Shown: piece by piece, positions 1-7,781 of the stretch
How positions within the stretch are numbered: position 1 is the stretch's first letter
How the letters are laid out: the number at the start of each line of letters is the position of its first letter
Origin: Victivallaceae bacterium
GTDB lineage: Bacteria > Chlamydiota > Chlamydiia > Chlamydiales > Chlamydiaceae
Reading direction: 5' to 3'
DNA length: 64,000 bases
Assembly: GCA_036659455.1 (NCBI GenBank)
Contig: JAVXCN010000001.1
Location: forward strand, 121,430-185,429
Position numbers and translations under genes: made by a program
The notes under the pieces: generated by a model
The model's database searches: none
Seen by the model: the letters and a program-made list of their open reading frames with translations, nothing else
Told to the model about the DNA's origin: nothing

Positions 1-893
1 TTATTATCAAGGCGGTGGCCGGAGGCGGAGGAAGAGGAATAAGAGTCGTTTACGATAAAGACGAATTTCGAAGGAATTTTTGTGCCGCAAGAGCCGAAGC
101 TGAGGCCGGATTCGGTAATCCCGGTTTATATATCGAAAAGTATATAGAAAATCCTCGACATTTAGAGATTCAGGTTTTAGGTGATAAACAAGGCAATTAT
201 ATTCATTTAGGTGAACGGGATTGTACCGTTCAAAGAAGACGTCAAAAATTAATTGAGGAGACTCCGAGTCCTGTTCTGACTGCCGAATTAAGAGAAAAGA
301 TCGGTAAGTTGTCTATTGAGTTAGCGAAAAATGCAGGTTACTTTTCCACAGGAACGGTAGAGTTTTTATTGGACAAGAACAAGCATTTTTATTTTATGGA
401 AATGAATACGCGTATTCAAGTCGAACATACGATTACCGAAGAAGTGACCGGTATAGATCTCGTAAAAGCTCAACTTCAGATTGCAATGGGTCATAAACTC
501 CCTTGGAAACAAAAGAACATTAAACTTAGCGGACATGTCATTCAATGTAGGATTAATGCGGAAGATCCCGGAAACGGCTTTATGCCCTGTCCGGGTAGAT
601 TGGAGTATTATTTACCTCCCGCGGGGCCCCATGTTCGGGTAGACGGTGCTTGTTACGCCGGTTATGTCATTCCTCCTTATTACGATTCCATGATAGCTAA
701 AGTGATTTCAAAAGGCAAAGGTAGGCAGGAAGCTATTGATATCATGAAAAGAGCTCTTAAAGAATTTCACATCGGCGGTATTCATTCGACCATACCTTTC
801 CATAAATTCATGTTAGATAATAAGGATTTTTTAGAACTCAATTACGATATAGGTTTCGTTGACGATTTAATGTCTAAGGATGTCTCTTTTTAG
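1..893 (+). CDS. accC: Biotin carboxylase subunit of acetyl-CoA carboxylase (5'-truncated by window edge)
   Basis: AccC carboxylates the biotin on the carrier protein AccB with ATP and bicarbonate, the first step of fatty acid synthesis. The frame is open from base 3 and reads IIKAVAGGGGRGIRVV, the glycine-rich ATP-grasp loop, so the true start lies upstream of the window. The catalytic stretch EMNTRIQVEH is at about bases 400-430, and RINAEDP, a biotin carboxylase C-domain signature, at about 550-570. The frame ends at TAG 891-893, overlapping the convergent LOG-family gene by 27 bp. About 295 of the usual 450 residues are present. The family assignment is very secure. Confidence 0.96.
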   Translation, partial: IIKAVAGGGGRGIRVVYDKDEFRRNFCAARAEAEAGFGNPGLYIEKYIENPRHLEIQVLGDKQGNYIHLGERDCTVQRRRQKLIEETPSPVLTAELREKIGKLSIELAKNAGYFSTGTVEFLLDKNKHFYFMEMNTRIQVEHTITEEVTGIDLVKAQLQIAMGHKLPWKQKNIKLSGHVIQCRINAEDPGNGFMPCPGRLEYYLPPAGPHVRVDGACYAGYVIPPYYDSMIAKVISKGKGRQEAIDIMKRALKEFHIGGIHSTIPFHKFMLDNKDFLELNYDIGFVDDLMSKDVSF

Positions 894-1523
894 ATTTTCC
901 GATGGGGAGATGAGGGCTTGAATTTTTGAAAGAACGTCTTGTGGTTCGATAAGAATGAAATTTTCCGCAAGTGCATCCTTTGCATAACCTTTATTGACGA
1001 TATTAAGACAAAACCAACGAAGAAACTCCTTCCAAAAATCTTTTTCTATCAGAAATAAAGGAAGAGACGTCATGTGTTCCGCTTGTATAAGAGCACAAAT
1101 TTCAAATAGCTCATCGAAAGTTCCGAACCCTCCCGGAAAAAACAAAAAGAGACAACAGTTTTCGATCATAACCGTTTTTCTTATGGAAAGATTATAAAAA
1201 CTCTTGCTCAATCCGGGAGAAACGTAAGGGTTGTCTTGAGCTACTCCCGAAAGATTTAAACCGTAAGATTTGGAATTTCCTTCTAAAGCTCCTTTATTGG
1301 CAGCTTCCATGATCCCTTCTCCTCCGCCGGTAACGATATTATAACCGTTTTGCGCTAATTCTTTGCATAAACGGAACGCGTCAGCATATTCTCGAGAACA
1401 AGAAAGTACTCCTGACCCACCTAAGACGCCGATTGAAGGAAAAGAGTCTTTCATGAGCTTCGTGCCTTCGTCGTATTCCGAGAAAAACTTTACGTCAATC
1501 AAAGGACGGTAACGATTTATCAT
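867..1523 (-). CDS. LOG-family (TIGR00730-type) Rossmann-fold protein
   Basis: The protein has 218 residues. GGSG at 35-38, VTGGGEGIMEAANKGA at 64-79 and PGGFGTFDE at 130-138 are the nucleotide-binding and catalytic signatures of the LOG/lysine-decarboxylase-like family. Studied members hydrolyse nucleoside monophosphates at the N-glycosidic bond (cytokinin riboside monophosphate phosphoribohydrolase in plants). The natural bacterial substrate is often unclear, so a precise function is not assigned. The ATG at 1523 has an AGGAAAG ribosome-binding site six bases upstream. The gene is convergent with accC and overlaps its end. Confidence 0.9.
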   Translation of the reverse strand: MINRYRPLIDVKFFSEYDEGTKLMKDSFPSIGVLGGSGVLSCSREYADAFRLCKELAQNGYNIVTGGGEGIMEAANKGALEGNSKSYGLNLSGVAQDNPYVSPGLSKSFYNLSIRKTVMIENCCLFLFFPGGFGTFDELFEICALIQAEHMTSLPLFLIEKDFWKEFLRWFCLNIVNKGYAKDALAENFILIEPQDVLSKIQALISPSENLKRDILRH

Positions 1524-1581
1524 TGGGCTTTCCTTTTTTCGTTTTAAGAGATATATTCGCTTTATTTAATTAACTGAAATC

Positions 1582-2463
1582 ATGAACATACTTGATATTT
1601 TTCTTAAGTTAAATAACATAAAGTATGCTCTCTTCGGTATTCTATTTTTTCTTTCTGTTCTTCCTATTGTTTTTCTTGATCGACAATTTGCCTTCTGGCG
1701 GGACGTACCAAAAATTTCATTTGGGTTACTTGGCATTATAGCGGCACGTTCCTTGGGAGTTATTGTTAACCAGATATCGGATCGTCATCCGGATTTCAAA
1801 AATCCCAGAACATGTCATAGACCGATAGCATCGAGAGAAGTTGCAGTTCATAAGGCCGCTGCCTGTGCATTATTTTCTTTGGTGGTTTTTCTATTCTGCA
1901 GTTCGATTTTCGGAAAAGAGTCTTTAATATATTCTTTAATATGTATGGGATTGATGATAATCTATCCTTTGTTTAAGAAGTTTAGTATATATTGTCATTT
2001 TATTCTGGGTAGTATTTATTGCTTAGCTGTTTTGAACGTTTTTTGTGTCTTATCCGGAAAAATTATTTCTCTGAAATCTTTATTGATGGGAACGGCTATA
2101 GGACTTACGATTACGGCTAACGATATTGCTTATGCTTTGTATGATATCGATTTCGATAGAAAAGAAGGTTTATATAGTATTCCGGCCCGTTACACTATTA
2201 AACGTGTTTTTCGGATTATTTCTTTTATCTATTGTATTTCGTTATTTTGTCTGATTTTGTTGGGAGTTATTTCTTTATTTCCTTCTGATTTTTATATGTT
2301 TTTAGCGTTACCCGCCGGTGCCATGTTTTTTAATTATAGACGGTTAGTCGGAAATTTTTTTCGAAATGACCAAAAGTGCGATACTTTATTTATCGGTAAC
2401 GTAACAATTGCTTTTGCTTTTTGTCTTATGACGTGTTTATTTTTTTTTAAACGTATGTTTTAG
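1582..2463 (+). CDS. ubiA: UbiA-family prenyltransferase, probably for menaquinone (MqnP-like)
   Basis: This integral membrane enzyme transfers a polyprenyl chain from its diphosphate to an aromatic acceptor. The first Asp-rich motif is within NQISDRHPDFKNPRTCHRP (residues 63-81) and the second is DIDFDRKEG (188-196). Multiple hydrophobic segments fit the usual 8-9 helices, and 293 residues is typical. Characterised Chlamydiae make menaquinone by the futalosine route, so the acceptor is more likely a naphthoate-type intermediate than 4-hydroxybenzoate; that is inference. Its stop is 8 bp before ubiX, and the two are almost certainly co-transcribed, matching the ubiA-ubiX pairing known in Chlamydia. 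Confidence 0.92.
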   Translation: MNILDIFLKLNNIKYALFGILFFLSVLPIVFLDRQFAFWRDVPKISFGLLGIIAARSLGVIVNQISDRHPDFKNPRTCHRPIASREVAVHKAAACALFSLVVFLFCSSIFGKESLIYSLICMGLMIIYPLFKKFSIYCHFILGSIYCLAVLNVFCVLSGKIISLKSLLMGTAIGLTITANDIAYALYDIDFDRKEGLYSIPARYTIKRVFRIISFIYCISLFCLILLGVISLFPSDFYMFLALPAGAMFFNYRRLVGNFFRNDQKCDTLFIGNVTIAFAFCLMTCLFFFKRMF

Positions 2464-2471
2464 GTTATGAT

Positions 2472-3122
2472 TTGAGTCGTTTTATCATAGGTATTTCGGG
2501 ATCATCCGGAGTTATTCTTTCCGTCATTTTAATTAGGGAACTAGTGCGGCTCAATCACTGTTTGGAGGTTGTGATCAGTTCCGGAGGATACAGAACGATT
2601 TATTATGAATTGGGAAAGGAATTTTCGACCCCGAAAACATTCATGAATTTATTTTCACATGAAGAACGATTACGAATTAATCTTCATGGAATAAACGATA
2701 TTGGTGCCGGAATCGCTTCAGGTTCCTACGAAACATCAGGTATGGCTATAGTTCCTTGCAGTATGGCTACCGTTGCGGCTTTAAGCGTAGGTTTAGGAGA
2801 TAATGCGTTAAGGAGGGCAGGAGACGTTATCATGAAGGAGAAACGAAAATTTGTTATAGTTCCCAGAGAAGCTCCTTTAAGCACTATCCATCTTGAAAAT
2901 CTTTTGAAATTAAGTCGTATGGAAGGAGTCTTTATCTTACCGCCTTCGCCCCAATGGTATTTTCGACCTCAATCTTTAGAAGAGGTAGAAAAATTAATTG
3001 TAGGAAAAATTATGGCTTGCCTTGGGATAAAGAGCGATTTATTCAGAGAGTGGAACGGTAAAATTGAAAAAGAAAACAATCTAGTGTCCCTTGGTCTGTT
3101 TGCCGTTGACCACCTCATGTAG
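2472..3122 (+). CDS. ubiX: Flavin prenyltransferase UbiX
   Basis: UbiX attaches a prenyl group to reduced FMN, making the prenylated flavin needed by UbiD-type decarboxylases. Family motifs are GISGSSG (7-13), PCSMAT (95-100) and PREAPLSTIH (131-140). The best start is TTG at 2472: the nearest ATG, at 2467, meets a stop after one codon. At 216 residues it is about 25 longer than many UbiX proteins, with the surplus at the C-terminus after the PPSPQWY motif. It follows ubiA directly and overlaps the convergent YitT-type gene by 42 bp. Confidence 0.93.
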   Translation: MSRFIIGISGSSGVILSVILIRELVRLNHCLEVVISSGGYRTIYYELGKEFSTPKTFMNLFSHEERLRINLHGINDIGAGIASGSYETSGMAIVPCSMATVAALSVGLGDNALRRAGDVIMKEKRKFVIVPREAPLSTIHLENLLKLSRMEGVFILPPSPQWYFRPQSLEEVEKLIVGKIMACLGIKSDLFREWNGKIEKENNLVSLGLFAVDHLM

Positions 3123-3986
3123 ATTCTCGATTGCAATGAAAGCAGACGGATCTTCCTGATGCACAATTTCTTTTAGTTGAGAAAGTCTAAGACGTTCGAC
3201 AATAATATAAAGCAATTTTTTTGTTTCTCCCGTATATCCTCCTTCAGCATGAATATACGTCAAGCCGATTCCCATGGTTTCCATAAGGATCGCGCCTAAT
3301 TTTTTAGGAGTGTTAGTGATAATCGTTACGGATTTCGTATCCTCCAATCCGACAATGACCATATCCATAACTTTTGTTGCTACGACGTAAGTCATTAACG
3401 ACATGAAAGCAGAATGCCAATTTTTGTAGGCAAATCCTCCAAAAATAAAGATGAAAATATTGGCGAAAAGGACGACTTGTCCTACGGTAAATCCTTTTTT
3501 CCTATTGATAACAATTCCCAAAATTTCAGTTCCGTCCGTCGAACCGCCGTGTCTTATGATTAAGCCTATCCCGCATCCGATTATAAATCCTCCGAGAACG
3601 AGAATTTCCAAATCCGAACCTTTAAAAACCAACGGTGGAATATTCAGCCATCCGGGAAGATAGTCGAACAATAATAGGCATCCGGAAAAAATAATGACTG
3701 CGGACAACATTTGGATGACGAAATATTTTCCGATTTGCTTATAGGCAAAAAACACGAAAGGAAGATTGAATAGGATCAGGAAAAAAGGAAGGAATTTATG
3801 TCCGAAAAAATGAGAAGCTATGATCGATAACCCTACGATCCCACCATCTATGAATTCATTGGGAATCAGAAAAACTTGGACGCCGCAAGCCGCAAGAAGA
3901 CCGCCCAGTAAAAACCAAGAAGACGTTTTAAGAAAATATCTAAAAAAATCAAATCTGTAAGATGAAATTCTTTTTATTCTTCCCAT
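3081..3986 (-). CDS. YitT-family membrane protein (DUF161 plus C-terminal DUF2179-like domain)
   Basis: The protein has 301 residues. Hydrophobic segments occupy roughly residues 20-190. Characteristic family phrases are EFIDGGIVGLSIIASHF and RHGGSTDGTEILG. A soluble C-terminal domain of about 80 residues (SVTIITNTPKKLGAILMETM onward) matches the DUF2179 fold usual in this family. Family function is not firmly established, so no substrate is proposed. The ATG at 3986 has AGGTGG four bases upstream. The 3' end overlaps ubiX. Confidence 0.88.
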   Translation of the reverse strand: MGRIKRISSYRFDFFRYFLKTSSWFLLGGLLAACGVQVFLIPNEFIDGGIVGLSIIASHFFGHKFLPFFLILFNLPFVFFAYKQIGKYFVIQMLSAVIIFSGCLLLFDYLPGWLNIPPLVFKGSDLEILVLGGFIIGCGIGLIIRHGGSTDGTEILGIVINRKKGFTVGQVVLFANIFIFIFGGFAYKNWHSAFMSLMTYVVATKVMDMVIVGLEDTKSVTIITNTPKKLGAILMETMGIGLTYIHAEGGYTGETKKLLYIIVERLRLSQLKEIVHQEDPSAFIAIENLHEVVNGKQTKGH

Positions 3987-4010
3987 AGAACCACCTAATA
4001 CATCCTACAA

Positions 4011-4084
4011 CGCGGGAAACGGGGCTCGAACCCGCAACTTCCGCCGTGACAGGGCGGTGCTCTAACCAATTGAACTATTCCCGC
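4011..4084 (-). tRNA. tRNA-Asp (GTC)
   Basis: The reverse strand folds as a cloverleaf with acceptor stem GCGGGAA/TTCCCGC, anticodon stem CCGCC/GGCGG and loop CTGTCAC, giving anticodon GTC. The discriminator base is G, as expected for Asp. CCA is not encoded. It lies next to tRNA-Val on the same strand. Confidence 0.95.
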
Positions 4085-4088
4085 TGAA

Positions 4089-4161
4089 TGGACGCGACAG
4101 GATTCGAACCTATGACCTCCTGTGTGTAAGACAGGAGCTCTAACCGCTGAGCTACGCGTCC
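4089..4161 (-). tRNA. tRNA-Val (TAC)
   Basis: The reverse strand folds with acceptor GGACGCG/CGCGTCC, anticodon stem CCTGT/ACAGG and loop CTTACAC, giving anticodon TAC, with discriminator A. CCA is not encoded. It is four bases from tRNA-Asp and probably shares its transcript. Confidence 0.95.
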
Positions 4162-4239
4162 TTCGAAGGGGAAATTTACCGGATTAAATACTTTATAACA
4201 ATCAATCTTTTAAGGTTTTTCAAGTGTTTATAAATACAT

Positions 4240-5064
4240 TTATTCGATTTGTAAGGAAGTATATGAAGGATGTCGATCTACGAAATCGTCAAAAATATTG
4301 CGTTTTTCTTGAAATTTGCATCCATCGATCTTATGGGAGTCAAGAGGCGAAAAAGGTGCTACGGTTATGTAGCCTTCAATAAGCGTTCGATATTCATCGG
4401 AAGCATCATTTAACGATCCTTCCGTTTTGCTTCCGATCATATAAAAATCACGACTTCGTTCTTTCGAAATCAAACAAGGATCCTCCACACAAAATTCGTG
4501 TCCGGGGGTAGTAAGGCGTAAACCTAGATATTTATCGCATGAAGGAAAATTAACGTTCAGACAGTTGGGTTTTTTCATCGGATGAGCCAGAAGATAGTCT
4601 ATCAGGATCTTAATATAATCCCCCCCCGGTTCTTTTTGAAACGAATCAATATGTCCGACTTGAGAAAAGGCAATGGCAGGAACTCCTTTTAATGCTGCAT
4701 CTAAAGCAGCTCCGGCTGTTCCTGAATATAGAACGTTTTGTCCTGCATTCGAGCCGTTATTGATTCCGGAAAGAACGATATCCGGGAGAGTATCTTCGAA
4801 GACAACATTCAAACCCAATTTCGAACAATCGACCGGAGTGCCTTCCACAGCCCATTTCGAGATTCCGGGTTCCGAAAAAATTTGACTGATAGCTACGGGA
4901 TGACGATGAGAAAAAGCCATACTTTTGGCGGATTGGTTGGTAAGAGGAGCTACGATGAATAATTCGCAGTCGAGTTTATTTTTTACGATCTCGATCAATA
5001 TATCTATACCCTTGGCGTAAATGCCGTCATCGTTGGTAATAAGGATTTTCAATGGTTTGTTCAT
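4240..5064 (-). CDS. surE: 5'/3'-nucleotidase SurE
   Basis: SurE is a divalent-metal nucleotidase acting on nucleoside monophosphates. The N-terminal ILITNDDG metal site and GINNGSNAGQNVLYSGTAG (the phosphate-site loop) are intact. I chose ATG 5064 because it begins MNKPLKILITNDDG, the usual family start. An in-frame TTG at 5100 would add 12 residues, and neither start has a clear ribosome-binding site. From the ATG the protein has 274 residues, slightly longer than usual. The TtcA-like gene lies upstream on the same strand and ubiA-ubiX nearby, which is the grouping known in Chlamydia. Confidence 0.93.
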   Translation of the reverse strand: MNKPLKILITNDDGIYAKGIDILIEIVKNKLDCELFIVAPLTNQSAKSMAFSHRHPVAISQIFSEPGISKWAVEGTPVDCSKLGLNVVFEDTLPDIVLSGINNGSNAGQNVLYSGTAGAALDAALKGVPAIAFSQVGHIDSFQKEPGGDYIKILIDYLLAHPMKKPNCLNVNFPSCDKYLGLRLTTPGHEFCVEDPCLISKERSRDFYMIGSKTEGSLNDASDEYRTLIEGYITVAPFSPLDSHKIDGCKFQEKRNIFDDFVDRHPSYTSLQIE

Positions 5065-5144
5065 ATTTTTTTTAGGCTCGCTTATTTTACGGATATTCAA
5101 TTTCAGTTTATTTGATTCTTCCTTATTAAAAAGAATATCGTTTT

Positions 5145-5942
5145 TTAATCGATAGATAAAGATTTATTTGACCCTTGTTTTAAAGAAGTCAAGAAAATAT
5201 TATTTTCAATTTGGGGAAAGATTGTTTTTAAGTCTTCAATAAGAGTAATCGTTTTCGAACGGAGGGAAACAACGGGACAACGGCAGGTTGTTCTGAGAAA
5301 ACCGTTTTCTCGAGCAAATTTTTTGATATCGTTTTCTTCGACGAATATCAAAGGTCTCAGAATGGTTACATTGAATCTATGCATGTGAATGACGGGAGGA
5401 AGACCTGCGAACTCGCCTTTGTGAAACAAATTCATCAATGTCGTTTGTATTGAATCATTCTTATGGTGACCGAAGGCAACGGCGGATGCGTCCAAGTCTT
5501 CGGCTGCTTTAAAAAGGATTCTTCTACGAAATCTCGAACAAGAGTAGCATTCGGGAACATCCGGTGAATAAGGGGAGTCTATTGAGGAAAAAGAGATGTC
5601 TAGCTTATCGCAAATATTTTTTAAAAAAGATTTATGTATTTCGGAACCGCATGAAAATTTTCCTCCGACATGAACGGCGTGTAAATCGACGTAAGGGAAC
5701 CCCTTTCCTCTTATCGCGGCAAGCATCAACATAAGCGATAAACTATCTTTGCCTCCGCTTAGAGCAATCACGATTCTTTTGTGCTCGGATAACATTTCAA
5801 AACGGTAAAGTGCTTTTCTAACGGCGCTTTCGATTCTTTTCCCCGTATTGCTTTTTTTGTGAAACAATCCGTTGGGAAATAAGACTTGCATATGGTCGGA
5901 AAAAGTGAACACGAAAAGAAACAATAAAAAACCTTTTCGCAT
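5145..5942 (-). CDS. ttcA: TtcA-like PP-loop ATPase (probable tRNA 2-thiocytidine synthesis)
   Basis: The PP-loop SGGKDS at residues 62-67 adenylates the target base. The cysteine pair C132/C135 (CYSC) and C220/C222 (CRCP) fit the Fe-S cluster and thiolation cysteines of TtcA-type enzymes, which put sulphur on C32 of some tRNAs. The listed start gives 265 residues with an unusually hydrophobic leader. An internal ATG at 5891 (MQVLFPNG) would place the PP-loop nearer its usual distance from the N-terminus. Neither start has a strong ribosome-binding site. TilS is the main alternative but lacks these cysteines. Confidence 0.82.
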   Translation of the reverse strand: MRKGFLLFLFVFTFSDHMQVLFPNGLFHKKSNTGKRIESAVRKALYRFEMLSEHKRIVIALSGGKDSLSLMLMLAAIRGKGFPYVDLHAVHVGGKFSCGSEIHKSFLKNICDKLDISFSSIDSPYSPDVPECYSCSRFRRRILFKAAEDLDASAVAFGHHKNDSIQTTLMNLFHKGEFAGLPPVIHMHRFNVTILRPLIFVEENDIKKFARENGFLRTTCRCPVVSLRSKTITLIEDLKTIFPQIENNIFLTSLKQGSNKSLSID

Positions 5943-6059
5943 TAAATATCTATACGTTTTTTATGTAAACATAATATTGAATTCTCAATCGAATTGTATT
6001 ATAATTTCCTGATTTCCGACCGGTTAATGAATTCGGATACCTAAAAGAGAAGGTGGCAG

Positions 6060-6470
6060 ATGCTTAAAAAGCCTAACAGAAACGATCCTTGTCCTTGCGG
6101 ATCGGGTAAGAAATATAAACAATGTTGTTTAATCATTCAAAAACCTTCATCAGCTACGCACACTCCGCAGGGTAGGATGAAATTTTCTGCTGAGGTTATA
6201 TCATCGTCTCAGTCGAATTATGTCGATGTTTTTAAAAAAATTTCCTCCGGAGTGAACGTGGTTGCAACCGAAAATAAGACATTTTCCATTACAAAAGAAA
6301 AAAGTATTTCCAAGAAAAATTTGAAAAAAATTCAGAAAAAAGAAGAAGCCAAGATGTCGGAGAATTTAAATAAATATAGTTTCGAAGTATTGGATTCGAC
6401 CAAAAAAGAAGATGAATTTTTACCTGCTACCGAAGATTTTAGTGTTTCCGATTTTCAACAAGACGATTGA
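6060..6470 (+). CDS. Small SEC-C metal-binding protein
   Basis: The N-terminus NDPCPCGSGKKYKQCC (residues 8-23) is the zinc-binding SEC-C motif found at the end of SecA and in small free-standing proteins. The ligands are C11, C13, C22 and C23. The rest of the 136 residues is Lys/Ser/Glu-rich, low in complexity and has no recognised domain. GAGAAGGTGG precedes the ATG at a good distance. The role is unknown; a chaperone or nucleic-acid-linked function would be a guess. Confidence 0.8.
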   Translation: MLKKPNRNDPCPCGSGKKYKQCCLIIQKPSSATHTPQGRMKFSAEVISSSQSNYVDVFKKISSGVNVVATENKTFSITKEKSISKKNLKKIQKKEEAKMSENLNKYSFEVLDSTKKEDEFLPATEDFSVSDFQQDD

Positions 6471-6641
6471 CGAATTCCGGGCTCTCCGGATCATTCGTAG
6501 CGTGAGACTATGAGGGGGTATGTTGCGGTTTTTCATTTTGTTTGAAATTTCTCTCCCATTTTGTCTCTCACTGAAAAACGATTTCGTATCTATTTATTAA
6601 ATTGAGAATAATTTTTATTTTTGATATAAAATCGCCCCTTC

Positions 6642-6713
6642 GCCGGTGTAGCTCAATGGTAGAGCGCTCGATTTGTAATCGAATGGTTGAGGGTTCAATT
6701 CCTTTCACCGGCA
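6642..6713 (+). tRNA. tRNA-Thr (TGT)
   Basis: Acceptor GCCGGTG/CACCGGC, D-arm GCTCAATGGTAGAGC, anticodon loop TTTGTAA (anticodon TGT) and T-loop TTCAATT are all recognisable, with discriminator A. CCA is not encoded. A run of T follows directly. Confidence 0.95.
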
Positions 6714-6950
6714 TTTTTTTATGTAAAAATCCTACGGATGATCGGTTAGATTTCGTTATTTGATTGTACCGTGATTTTGTTTTAGGAAACGATGTTTGAG
6801 AAAGATTCGATTCGTTTATATCGTGGGTTGATCTATCAATGAAAAGCAAAGTTTGGTTGGATTATTAAGTTGAAAATAATCGTTGTTTTTTGTTATAAGT
6901 CGCTCCGTTATTTTTCAGAGTTTCTTTGAAGAATGTTGCTTTATCTGTTT

Positions 6951-7033
6951 GGGGGTGTCGCATAGCGGTCAATTGCATCGGACTGTAAATCCGACTCCTT
7001 AAGGATACGTTGGTTCAAATCCAGCCACCCCCA
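6951..7033 (+). tRNA. tRNA-Tyr (GTA)
   Basis: This is an 83-base class II tRNA with the long variable arm expected of tRNA-Tyr. It has acceptor GGGGGTG/CACCCCC, anticodon GTA within CGGACTGTAAATCCG, and discriminator A. It is the last conserved element before the fibre locus. Confidence 0.95.
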
Positions 7034-7731
7034 TCCTTTTGGGTATTTTTCTGGTTCGTTAGGGTAATAAATAGTTCGCGTTTGTTTTGATTTTAAGTTT
7101 TGAATTTTTGAAATATAGACTTCAAAAGTTGATGTCGATCTTCACATTACTATGGCCGGAGGCTAAATTCTTAATCATGTCGATTGTTATATAAAAGTTT
7201 TGATCGGTTTTTTCATTCATAAGTTGACGAGCTTTTTAGTTTAATGGAATCTATTCGTTCATTTGACTTGCTTCCGTATTCTGTAGGTATGAGAATGCCT
7301 ATGAATTGTAAATCAGGCTAAGAAATCATGAAGGCATCACAGCTGCATTAGAATATTTTAATACACGAATACTTAATCGAGTATCAATTATTGCTTTAAT
7401 AGATCAGCTTCTTCGGGATTCAGCGAAATATGACAATATTCGGGAATTCCGTGCAAAGAGCTTCTATGATATTTAAATTAATCGAAACTCCGGTACATTG
7501 AAGAATATGATATAGAATATTTCGTAAATGAGTGTTCGAAATCCTTTGAATTACTTCTCGATAGAACGAACTAATCTCTTCATCTGTTACATTTTAAAAA
7601 AAACCGGGAGGAGCTATGAGACACACTAAACAACCGTTCCCTCTTGTTTTTTCAATCAAAAGCTACTAGGTATGTCTGACTCCAAATATCGTAACGATTC
7701 ACTATGAAAAGGATTTTTTTGCCTTAATAGT
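7034..7731. other. Gene-poor stretch between tRNA-Tyr and the fibre locus
   Basis: I find no convincing gene in these ~700 bases. A 54-codon plus-strand open frame at about 7312-7480, ending AKYDNIREFRAKSFYDI then stop, has a protein-like composition. It has no start codon with a ribosome-binding site, so it may be a gene remnant. No tRNA, riboswitch or insertion-sequence end was recognised. Confidence 0.4.
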
Positions 7732-7770
7732 AAGAAGATTCAATCGTGGATAAATTGATTGAATCTTCTT
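7732..7770 (-). terminator. Hairpin downstream of the 20-repeat fibre operon
   Basis: A perfect 14-bp inverted repeat (AAGAAGATTCAATC and its complement) separated by 11 bases lies 11 bp beyond the stop of the last leftward fibre gene. The following U-run is weak, so termination is probable rather than certain. Confidence 0.6.
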
Positions 7771-7781
7771 CAGTACTGTAT

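Noticed and set aside
6568..6849. Minus-strand frame of 93 codons
   Set aside because: It runs through the tRNA-Thr gene and has no support.
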